DNA from: Rhodoferax sp.
GTDB lineage: Bacteria; Pseudomonadota; Gammaproteobacteria; Burkholderiales; Burkholderiaceae_C
Direction: 5' to 3'
Assembly (NCBI GenBank): GCA_018061265.1
Contig: JAGOUM010000015.1
Coordinates: 1 to 38,532 of the forward strand
DNA length: 38,532 nt
This document shows, in pieces, positions 1 through 5,153 of the stretch. The notes under the pieces were generated by a model that worked only from the letters and a program-made list of their open reading frames with translations, was not told the DNA's origin and did no database searches. The number at the start of each line of letters is the position of its first letter. Positions within the stretch are counted from its first letter, which is position 1. Both the position numbers and the translations under genes were made by a program.

Positions 1-100
1 GAGGCTGGGGCACCAATGGACGAGCGCAAGCCCACCATCCACTGGTGTGAATGAATTGTGGCAATCAGCTTGTCAAAGGTACGCATAGGAAATACTCGCA

Positions 101-138
101 AAAAACAAAAAACCCCGCACAGTGAACTGCCGGGGTTT
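101..138 (-). terminator. Rho-independent terminator after HNH gene and tRNA array
   Basis: An eight-base stem (aaaccccg pairing with cggggttt, at 110-117 and 131-138) is followed on the minus strand by a T-rich run. It lies about 150 bases downstream of the HNH gene and would end the leftward transcript of the tRNA array and HNH gene. Confidence 0.8.
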
Positions 139-285
139 TGGTATCAAAGACCGGCAAGGCGCATAGCCCTGCCGACAAAGCGGTAAGGCTAGGTGAGGAT
201 CAAATCTTTGATAGTGGTCATAGGCGGATTGTACGAAGGATGGGAATTTCTTGCAAGAAACAAGGCAATCGCCACTTCTCCATTT

Positions 286-867
286 TCAGATCAGTCGCGA
301 TCCTTTCGGTACCCTTGCCAGCAGCCACTCCATAACATCCACGCGGATATGGCGTGAGGACAGAATGAAGTCTTCGTACAGGCTGGGCACATAGGGTGCG
401 TAGAGCAAAGTCATCCCTGCTTCATGCGGAAAACGATCTGCCTTGAGGTTGTTGCAGCCCCGACAGGCGCTCACCACAGACTGCCAGTTGTCTAGGCCTC
501 CACGCGACCTGGGGTGGATGTGTTCACGCGTCAAATCTTCGTGCTTGAATACTCCCCCGCAATACGCACACATGGACCTGTCGCGGGCAAACAGCTTGCG
601 ATTGGTGAGTGTCGGAGTGACATCGAACAGGTTGACGCTGGCGCATCCGTTGACGGCGATGATGGGGGCCAGATCGATGCATGATTGCACGCCACTGGCG
701 GCATTGATGCAGCCGCGCATGGTCATGAAAGTTTCACCCACGCTCCAGACCACATCACTGGTGGCGTAATAGCCTGCTGCGCGTTCTGGGCTTACCCAGG
801 ACTGGGGCACACCTTGCACGTCGAGTTGGAGGATTCTGTTTTGATTCACGGTTGCACCTGGGGCCAT
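286..867 (-). CDS. HNH endonuclease
   Basis: This 193-residue protein belongs to the HNH nuclease family, metal-dependent enzymes that nick or cut DNA or RNA. The HNH core is at about residues 98-145. A zinc-type CxxC (C100, C103) is followed by the EHIHPRSRGG segment with catalytic-type H116/H118, then N127, and a second CxxC (C135, C138) next to NN. The N-terminal 90 residues are not recognised. It lies at the downstream end of the tRNA array in the same direction, about 50 bases after the last tRNA, so it may be co-transcribed and processed from the array. Small HNH proteins of this shape are widespread in proteobacteria and phages, and the substrate cannot be told from sequence. Confidence 0.85.
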   Translation of the reverse strand: MAPGATVNQNRILQLDVQGVPQSWVSPERAAGYYATSDVVWSVGETFMTMRGCINAASGVQSCIDLAPIIAVNGCASVNLFDVTPTLTNRKLFARDRSMCAYCGGVFKHEDLTREHIHPRSRGGLDNWQSVVSACRGCNNLKADRFPHEAGMTLLYAPYVPSLYEDFILSSRHIRVDVMEWLLARVPKGSRLI

Positions 868-919
868 TGATGGCCATTTCCTTTCTGAATTCTTGTGATC
901 CCAAGTGGTGTCATGTGCG

Positions 920-994
920 TGGTACCCGCAACAGGAATTGAACCTGTGCCTGAAGCTTAGAAGGCTCCTGTTCTCTCCACTGAACTATGCGGGC
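920..994 (-). tRNA. tRNA-Arg(UCU)
   Basis: Complete cloverleaf, with acceptor GCCCGCA paired to TGCGGGT (G-U first pair). The anticodon loop CTTCTAA gives UCU. The discriminator is A and CCA is encoded. It is the last tRNA of the array, adjacent to the HNH gene. Confidence 0.92.
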
Positions 995-1001
995 AGTGTT
1001 G

Positions 1002-1074
1002 ATCCCCGGTCATGGGATCGAACCGGCATCAAGGTCGCAGGAGGACCTTGTTCTATCCATTGAACTACAGCGGC
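1002..1074 (-). tRNA. tRNA-Arg(CCU)-like, degenerate 3' half
   Basis: The 5' half is good: D arm GTTC/GAAC and anticodon stem AGGTC/GACCT with loop CTCCTGC, giving CCU. The 3' half does not fit: T stem GCCGG faces CCATG with only two pairs, the acceptor GCCGCTG has no matching 3' strand, and there is no encoded CCA. Every other tRNA here encodes CCA. It is probably a decayed or rearranged tRNA gene, so it may not be functional. Confidence 0.6.
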
Positions 1075-1084
1075 ATAGAGAAAA

Positions 1085-1161
1085 TGGCGACCCGTGGAGG
1101 ATTTGAACCCCCGACGGCCTCCTAGACAGGGAGGTGCTCTACCAGGCTGAGCTAACGGGCC
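1085..1161 (-). tRNA. tRNA-Asp(GUC)
   Basis: Standard cloverleaf, with acceptor GGCCCGT/ACGGGTC. Anticodon stem CCTCC/GGAGG carries loop CTGTCTA. The discriminator is G, as expected for Asp, and CCA is encoded. Confidence 0.95.
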
Positions 1162-1180
1162 AAAAACGGTGGTTTGTATA

Positions 1181-1257
1181 TGGAGTCCCCGGCCAGGCTC
1201 AAACTGGCGACCTCAACCTTCGCAGGGTTGCGCTCTATTCATCTGAGCTACAGGGAC
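1181..1257 (-). tRNA. tRNA-Arg(GCG), unusual anticodon
   Basis: Complete cloverleaf: acceptor GTCCCTG/CGGGGAC, anticodon stem CAACC/GGTTG with loop CTGCGAA, T stem GCCAG/CTGGC, encoded CCA. The anticodon reads GCG. Most bacteria read CGU/CGC with an inosine-modified ACG tRNA, and that type is also present in this array (at 2685-2762). A GCG-arginine tRNA is therefore uncommon and probably foreign. Confidence 0.88.
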
Positions 1258-1321
1258 GCGATGGACTTCAATATGCAAAACGCATTCCGAAGCTGTTGGC
1301 TTTGGAATCCACTTTGCCTGG

Positions 1322-1392
1322 TGGTGGGCGTTCCGAGGTTCGAACTCGGCACCATCCGGTTAAAAGCCAGGTACCAAATGAGCTAAACGCCC
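1322..1392 (-). tRNA. tRNA-Lys(UUU)-like with deleted D-stem strand
   Basis: The acceptor (GGGCGTT/AACGCCC), T arm (CCGAG/CTCGG), anticodon loop CTTTTAA and encoded CCA are all intact. The gene is only 71 bases because the 3' strand of the D stem (GAGC plus one base, found in normal relatives after GGTA) is missing. The D arm cannot form normally. It is probably a pseudo-tRNA or a very unusual one. Its 5' part overlaps the end of the small ORF at 1360-1518. Confidence 0.6.
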
Positions 1393-1518
1393 TTGCAATA
1401 CTTTTTCCTGGCGGCGCAAAGCCTTGTTCGACTTTGCATGTGTGCCGGCCTTCTTGAACAGGGCCACCGCGACGAAGGGGTTTCGCGGGGCCGAGCGCTT
1501 TCGTGCTTTCGGTTTCAT
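1360..1518 (-). CDS. Small RNP-motif protein (52 aa) overlapping tRNA-Lys
   Basis: ATG at 1518 is preceded by a good Shine-Dalgarno (AGGAGA, about 6 bases upstream). The product is 52 residues, basic, with the core PRNPFVAVALFKKAGTHAK followed by a KALRRQEK block. The same core pattern (RNP, A, AG-x-H, K, RR-x-EK) occurs in the 58-residue protein at 8081-8257, so the two are related. The last nine or so codons run into the tRNA-Lys-like gene, and the TAA lies in its anticodon loop, so the native C-terminus may have been altered by a rearrangement there. Function is unknown. A highly basic peptide in a tRNA array next to RNA-repair genes could bind RNA, but that is inference. Confidence 0.6.
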   Translation of the reverse strand: MKPKARKRSAPRNPFVAVALFKKAGTHAKSNKALRRQEKVLQGRLAHLVPGF

Positions 1519-1811
1519 GGGTTCTCCTGAGGTGGTGTGTAAATCTTGAGCTTCGGCCGCACAACTCCAATGAGTCGGCGCCGATACTCAATAGCCTGTC
1601 TGCCACAGGCCTGTCGGGTTGCGTCCGATGCCCCCCTCGCGGCTATCTTGTCTGAGGGGCCGCGTCTATGGCCATGTGCTCAGCTTCCACGCCTCCTATC
1701 GGTGGCGACTGCAGATGCTGCACGGCATAGTTCCTGGCTTTGTGGTCTACGGGGCCAGGTCGACCCGCACATGCGACGCCATGACCGAACGGCGTTGCAA
1801 TTCTTGAAATT
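1393..1811. other. Gap in tRNA array
   Basis: This 419-base gap splits the array. The small ORF ending at 1360 occupies its first part (to 1518). In 1519-1811 I find no tRNA, no convincing gene and no clear terminator. Confidence 0.5.
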
Positions 1812-1897
1812 TGGTGGCCAAGGCCGGACTTGAACCGGCACGCCTCAATGGCAACAGATTCTGAATCTGCCGTGTCTGCCAATTCCACCACTCGGGC
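1812..1897 (-). tRNA. tRNA-Leu(CAG)
   Basis: Class II tRNA with a long variable arm. Anticodon stem GCAGA/TCTGT carries loop TTCAGAA. T stem GCCGG/CCGGC and CCA are present. The acceptor has one C-C mismatch at pair 2:71, a small sign of drift. Confidence 0.88.
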
Positions 1898-1904
1898 TTT
1901 CAAC

Positions 1905-1991
1905 TGGCGGAAGGTATCAGGATCGAACTGATGGACCCTGTTTAGAGCCACGGCTTAGCAAGCCGCTGCATTACCACTCTGCCAACCTTCC
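1905..1991 (-). tRNA. tRNA-Ser(GCU)
   Basis: Class II tRNA with a long variable arm. Acceptor GGAAGGT/ACCTTCC, discriminator G and encoded CCA. Anticodon loop TTGCTAA gives GCU. Confidence 0.93.
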
Positions 1992-1997
1992 TTTCTC

Positions 1998-2072
1998 TGG
2001 TGGTTGCAGGTGGGTTCGAGCCACCGCACGCTGCCTTATGAGGGCAGTGCTCTACCGCTGAGCTATACAACC
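1998..2072 (-). tRNA. tRNA-Met(CAU), probably elongator
   Basis: Acceptor GGTTGTA/TGCAACC with a normal 1:72 pair, so it is not an initiator. Anticodon stem CTGCC/GGCAG carries loop CTCATAA; discriminator A; CCA encoded. A tRNA-Ile with lysidine-modified CAU cannot be excluded from sequence alone. Confidence 0.85.
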
Positions 2073-2077
2073 GAATC

Positions 2078-2154
2078 TGGTGCCCAAGGAGATGTTTCGA
2101 ACGCTCGACCGACCGCTTACAAGGCGGTTGCTCTTCCAACTGAGCTACAGGGGC
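2078..2154 (-). tRNA. tRNA-Thr(UGU), degenerate T arm and acceptor
   Basis: The D arm and anticodon stem ACCGC/GCGGT with loop CTTGTAA are good and CCA is encoded. The acceptor GCCCCTG against CTTGGGC has two mismatches, and the T stem GAGCG cannot pair fully with its 3' partner, with one extra base in the arm. As with the Arg(CCU) copy, the decay is in the 3' half. Function is doubtful. Confidence 0.65.
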
Positions 2155-2160
2155 AAACAA

Positions 2161-2235
2161 TGGTGTCGGGGGAGAGTTTTGAAATCTCGACCTCGCGCTT
2201 ATCGGGCGCGTGCTCTTCCTCTGAGCTACCTCGAC
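2161..2235 (-). tRNA. tRNA-Ile(GAU)
   Basis: Anticodon stem CGCGC/GCGCG with loop CCGATAA gives GAU. Acceptor GTCGAGG/CCCCGAC has one A-C mismatch. The T stem GAGA/TCTC has a mismatched fifth pair and an atypical loop lacking the usual TTCGA. CCA is encoded. Confidence 0.82.
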
Positions 2236-2255
2236 GGGAGATGGTTGAAAGGGGT

Positions 2256-2331
2256 TGGGGTGACTGATGGGATTCGAACCCACGCATACCGCGGTCACAG
2301 CGCGGGGCCTTCACCACTTGGCTACAGCCAC
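2256..2331 (-). tRNA. tRNA-His(GUG)
   Basis: Acceptor GTGGCTG/CAGTCAC with discriminator C and a G at position -1 (complement of base 2332), both hallmarks of tRNA-His. Anticodon stem CCGCG/CGCGG carries loop CTGTGAC. CCA is encoded. Confidence 0.94.
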
Positions 2332-2432
2332 CACTAAATTGGTATCTCGCAACGATGCGTCTTCCTCGCGCAACACCTTGTGTCGCTCGCACTGATGACC
2401 AGTCGGCGTCCCGGCTGGTCCGTTGCTCGAAT

Positions 2433-2516
2433 TGGTGGACGCTGCTGGATTCGAACCAGCGTGCTGTTAAGACCTGATTTACAGTCAGGCACCTTCAACC
2501 ACTCGGTCAAACGTCC
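2433..2516 (-). tRNA. tRNA-Tyr(GUA)
   Basis: Class II tRNA with a long variable arm. Acceptor GGACGTT/AGCGTCC. Anticodon stem CCTGA/TCAGG carries loop CTGTAAA. CCA is encoded. Confidence 0.94.
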
Positions 2517-2521
2517 AAAAT

Positions 2522-2596
2522 TGGTCCGTGATGGGTGAATCGAACACCCGACGACCTGCTCCCAAAGCAGGCGGCATACCACTTGCCGAATCACGG
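2522..2596 (-). tRNA. tRNA-Pro(UGG)
   Basis: Acceptor CCGTGAT/ATCACGG with the C1:G72 pair expected for Pro. D stem GGCA/TGCC, anticodon stem CCTGC/GCAGG with loop TTTGGGA, T stem GGGTG/CACCC, discriminator A, CCA encoded. Confidence 0.92.
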
Positions 2597-2602
2597 AAAA
2601 TA

Positions 2603-2678
2603 TGGCTCCCCGAGCTGGGATCGAACCAGCGACAACCGCATTAACAGTGCGGCGCTCTACCAACTGAGCTATCAGGGA
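2603..2678 (-). tRNA. tRNA-Asn(GUU)
   Basis: Acceptor TCCCTGA/TCGGGGA, anticodon stem CCGCA/TGCGG with loop CTGTTAA, discriminator G, CCA encoded. All arms pair. Confidence 0.95.
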
Positions 2679-2684
2679 AAAATG

Positions 2685-2762
2685 TGGAGCGCCCAGCACG
2701 ATTCGAACGTGCGACCCCATGCTTCGTAGGCATGTGCTCTGGTCCAGCTGAGCTATGGGCGC
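2685..2762 (-). tRNA. tRNA-Arg(ACG)
   Basis: Acceptor GCGCCCA/TGGGCGC, anticodon stem CATGC/GCATG with loop CTACGAA, CCA encoded. It would be modified to ICG and read CGU, CGC and CGA, overlapping the role of the Arg(GCG) copy at 1181. Confidence 0.94.
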
Positions 2763-2778
2763 GAAAACTGACAATGAT

Positions 2779-2870
2779 TGGCGGAAAGTTGAGGAGTCGA
2801 ACCCCATCCCCGTTAGGAGAACCCGGTTTTCAAGACCGGTCGCAGGACCAACCCCGCTGCATAACTTTCC
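2779..2870 (-). tRNA. tRNA-Ser(UGA)
   Basis: Class II tRNA with a long variable arm. Acceptor GGAAAGT/ACTTTCC, anticodon stem CCGGT/ACCGG with loop CTTGAAA, discriminator G, CCA encoded. Confidence 0.94.
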
Positions 2871-2887
2871 AAGAACTGGTGAATCAA

Positions 2888-2961
2888 TGGAATGCGCGAC
2901 TGGAATCGAACCAGCCTATTTCGGGTTGCAGCCGAACGCCCGGCCACTTGGCTACGCGCAT
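2888..2961 (-). tRNA. tRNA-Cys(GCA)
   Basis: Acceptor ATGCGCG/CGCGCAT with discriminator U, a Cys identity element. Anticodon stem TTCGG/CCGAA carries loop CTGCAAC. CCA is encoded. Confidence 0.93.
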
Positions 2962-2984
2962 GTAGATCACTTTGATCAAGGAAC

Positions 2985-3058
2985 TGGAGCGGGCCATCGG
3001 AATCGAACCGATATACACAGCTTGGAAGGCTGGCGCCTAACCACTCGGCCAGGCCCGC
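2985..3058 (-). tRNA. tRNA-Gly(UCC)
   Basis: Acceptor GCGGGCC/GGCCCGC, anticodon loop CTTCCAA, discriminator U as usual for Gly, CCA encoded. One C-T mismatch sits at the outer anticodon-stem pair. Confidence 0.92.
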
Positions 3059-3064
3059 AAAAAG

Positions 3065-3146
3065 TGGTCCCCCAGGCGAGACTCGAACTCGCAAAAGCCC
3101 GGCTTCTAAAGCCGGTAGGTGTACCAATTTCCATTGCCACCGGGGG
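3065..3146 (-). tRNA. tRNA-Leu(UAG)
   Basis: Class II tRNA. Acceptor CCCCCGG/CTGGGGG, anticodon stem CCGGC/GCCGG with loop TTTAGAA, CCA encoded. The D arm is not the common Leu form. Confidence 0.9.
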
Positions 3147-3158
3147 AATATCTAAATC

Positions 3159-3235
3159 TGGCAGAGGGTGGACGATTCGAACGTCCGAATGTCGCGGTCA
3201 AAGCGCGATGCCGTAGGCCACTTGGCTAACCCCCC
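3159..3235 (-). tRNA. tRNA-Gln(UUG)
   Basis: Acceptor GGGGGGT/ACCCTCT with two G-U pairs, anticodon stem TCGCG/CGCGA with loop CTTTGAC, discriminator G, CCA encoded. Confidence 0.92.
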
Positions 3236-3241
3236 ATGTGA

Positions 3242-3317
3242 TGGCATCCCGAGAAGGCTTCGAACCTTCAACCTCTGGTTTTGGAGACCAGCGCTCTGCC
3301 AATTGAGCTATCGAGAT
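3242..3317 (-). tRNA. tRNA-Trp(CCA)
   Basis: Acceptor ATCTCGA/TCGGGAT, anticodon stem CTGGT/ACCAG with loop CTCCAAA, discriminator G (a Trp identity element), CCA encoded. Confidence 0.94.
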
Positions 3318-3325
3318 GCTGAAAA

Positions 3326-3400
3326 TGGCGTCGCATAGGGGATTCGAACCCCTCTGGGCAGGATGAAAGCCTGCAGACCTCACCAGAAGTCCAATGCGAC
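3326..3400 (-). tRNA. tRNA-Glu(UUC)
   Basis: Acceptor GTCGCAT/ATGCGAC, anticodon stem GCAGG/CCTGC with loop CTTTCAT, discriminator G, CCA encoded. Confidence 0.93.
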
Positions 3401-3514
3401 GAAAAATGGGTGACCGCCGAAGGCAAGGCTACGTGAGCCTCACCGCCGGGGCCGTCTGTGCAAGCTCCCGTTTGCCATTGTGGTACGGGGAACCATGGCG
3501 TGCTCGCTGACAGA

Positions 3515-3592
3515 TGGTTGCAGGGGCCAGATTTGAACTGGCGATCTCAAGGTTATGAGCCTTGCGAGTTAACCGGGCTTCTCTACCCTGCG
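3515..3592 (-). tRNA. Initiator tRNA-fMet(CAU)
   Basis: The 5' C faces A72 (CGCAGGG against CCCTGCA), the unpaired C1-A72 that marks bacterial initiators. Anticodon stem CAAGG/CCTTG carries loop CTCATAA. The T loop TTCAAAT is typical of fMet; CCA is encoded. Two of the three G-C pairs usual at the base of the anticodon stem are kept (the third is A-U). Confidence 0.92.
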
Positions 3593-3596
3593 AATG

Positions 3597-3672
3597 TGGT
3601 GGATCGGGAAGGGATTGAACCTTCGACGCCTGCGCTTTCAACGCAGCGCTCTACCAACTGAGCTACCAATCC
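3597..3672 (-). tRNA. tRNA-Phe(GAA)
   Basis: Acceptor GGATTGG/CCGATCC, anticodon stem CTGCG/CGCAG with loop TTGAAAG, discriminator A, CCA encoded. It is the first (5'-most) gene of the leftward array. Confidence 0.94.
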
Positions 3673-3677
3673 AAAAA

Positions 3678-3833
3678 CCTATTTCGACAATGCTCACAAC
3701 GCACCACTCGCATACGTTGCACCAACAATCCTGAGAGAATCACTGACACATCAGGCCGAGTCCAGCGCACGGGTGAACCCATGCCGAGCAGGAACTGCGC
3801 AACGGCCTTGTTTGCAAACACTGTCGAAATAGG
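3678..3833. repeat. 12-bp perfect inverted repeat flanking array leader
   Basis: CCTATTTCGACA at 3678-3689 is matched by its exact reverse complement at 3822-3833, 132 bases apart. It starts 5 bases upstream of tRNA-Phe. A leftward transcript starting beyond 3833 would be closed into a large loop just before the first tRNA. Confidence 0.7.
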
Positions 3834-4025
3834 GCGAGGATGCGCACGGATTACCCATCAGGCAGACCCCACGGCCCCCCGCAACTACTTCGCTGATACC
3901 GGCACGGCATTGCTTGCGCAAAACCGCGTTGGTCCCGACACCAGACATGACACCAACTTGTTAAAGATCACCTGCCACTGCGTCGATGCGCCGTTGGCAT
4001 GGCCACTTTGTGTGGCCCAGAAAGC

Positions 4026-4058
4026 AAAAAACCCGGCCCTCTTGCGAGAAACCGGGTT
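4026..4058 (-). terminator. Rho-independent terminator upstream of array
   Basis: Stem ACCCGG/CCGGGT followed on the minus strand by a run of six T. It would stop leftward transcription entering from 4060-4450, separating the array from whatever lies to its right. Confidence 0.75.
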
Positions 4059-4407
4059 GCTTGTGTGCAAACGGGAGTTAGCTACACGCTACCTCCACCC
4101 GGTTGGAACGAATTCTCAAAATCACTCCCGATGGAAGTGGTTTTGGCAATTGCGCTCGTTGATTGATACAGGGACCATCCGCCAATCTGCGGATCTCGGT
4201 GATATGTGGGCAATCCACATGGATTCGAAGCGCGCAGCACCGCACCGCAGCCGATGGGGCTGTGTGTGAGATGGAGTGCGGTTCTTGCTATCACGATGGG
4301 CTCTTTTGAAGTCGGGTTCTAAAAAATTGGTTTCAGGTTTAACGCATGCACTTTTGCTTGCGATGACAGGAAGTGTAAATGTTTTTTACTATTTTGCGCA
4401 AGCACAA

Positions 4408-4424
4408 AGTAAAATAATTTTACT
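4408..4424. promoter_or_regulatory. Palindromic operator, probably autoregulatory
   Basis: AGTAAAAT-A-ATTTTACT is a perfect 17-bp palindrome ending 23 bases before the start codon at 4448. Related GTAAAAT or TACTATTTTG pieces lie just on either side. The gene that follows is a Cro/CI-like regulator, so this is likely its own operator. Confidence 0.6.
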
Positions 4425-4447
4425 GTCGTTGTAAAATCGCAAATCTC

Positions 4448-4810
4448 ATGTCCAGTATCCGACTACGCAACCTTCTTTCTCTGCACCAAGCTTTTGCGCA
4501 GGCGCGCGTTACAAATGGGGAGTCGCTTGCTGGGCTGGAGAGCGCGTTTGCTGCTTCCCTGGAAGTTTCCTTGAGCATGTGGAGCCAGATTAAATCTGGT
4601 AGGACTGTGGGCGACAAGCTTGCCCGGCAGTTCGAATCCAAGAGCTCGAAACCTTTGGGCTGGCTTGACCAGGAACATTCTGAGACTGCACCAGATCCCG
4701 CAGAAGAGAAATTCATTGCCACGTGTCGCGCAGCGTGGGCCAGCGCTGATCGAACTGGTCGGGCGGAACTGAAGAAGATTATTGGGGCCGCGGCCAAGCG
4801 GAACACCTAA
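4448..4810 (+). CDS. Cro/CI-like helix-turn-helix regulator
   Basis: This 120-residue protein has a helix-turn-helix region at about residues 28-75 (LAGLESAFAASLEVSLSMWS, then QIKSGRTVGDKLARQFE), followed by KPLGWLD. This ending is common to small phage or plasmid Cro/CI-like regulators in betaproteobacteria, where the protein represses by binding palindromic operators. The C-terminal 45 residues are charged and helical, without a known domain. A perfect palindrome precedes the gene. It is the only plus-strand gene between the array and the rtcB cluster, and it could regulate the locus. Its target is inferred, not shown. Confidence 0.65.
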   Translation: MSSIRLRNLLSLHQAFAQARVTNGESLAGLESAFAASLEVSLSMWSQIKSGRTVGDKLARQFESKSSKPLGWLDQEHSETAPDPAEEKFIATCRAAWASADRTGRAELKKIIGAAAKRNT

Positions 4811-4992
4811 CTGCGGCCTTTCAGTTTGTGCGTCACCGCCTATTTGCATGTCCATTGGGCCGTGTGAACGGCTGTCGGTTCCCGTGTAAGTCTGGTGTTG
4901 GCGACATGCCGGTCGCGTTTACCCGCCAAGGCGGCCGGCTTCTTTGAACTTCCTTGAAATCGAATTGTGGTGCCCGCTTTTTTTTTTGGGCA

Positions 4993-5102
4993 CTGATGCG
5001 AAGGTGTAGCTGCAGGCCCCCAGAACGGCGACGAATATCTCCGCCTGCGTGATCTCATCGGTATGCGAGTCGATGATGGGCAGGGTATGACCGGCAAAGG
5101 CG
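4993..5102 (-). pseudogene. IS21-family transposase (IstA) fragment
   Basis: On the minus strand this piece reads AFAGHTLPIIDSHTDE followed by ITQAEIFVAVLGACSYTFAS. That matches the conserved DDE-domain start of IstA (DYAGQT-P-ID, then EI-AQ-FVAVLGAS-YTYAE in typical members). About 36 codons survive, with no start and no downstream part. The rest of the 343-base gap 4811-5153 shows only a ten-T tract and nothing coding. Confidence 0.75.
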
Positions 5103-5153
5103 CCTTAAGTAATCCTATTGTCAAAAAGTTGTGTCTGTTTGGATTAAATTTCC

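Larger units (their letters stand above)
3673..4447. other. Upstream region of tRNA array, no convincing gene
   Basis: This 775-base stretch should hold the promoter of the leftward array. I see no clear sigma-70 promoter and no recognisable protein. It contains a long-range inverted repeat (3678-3689 and 3822-3833), a minus-strand terminator (4026-4058) and, near its right end, the operator region of the gene at 4448. A 70-codon minus-strand frame (4082-4294) ends just before the terminator but resembles nothing I know. Confidence 0.5.

Noticed and set aside
2334-2807. Proteins predicted across the tRNA array, containing repeated 'GSNP', 'RVRIL' and 'SIPAR' pieces
   Set aside because: These repeats are translated T-loop and acceptor sequence of consecutive tRNAs, not proteins.
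4205-4260. Possible extra tRNA (contains ggattcgaagc like a T loop)
   Set aside because: No acceptor or anticodon stem can be built around it.
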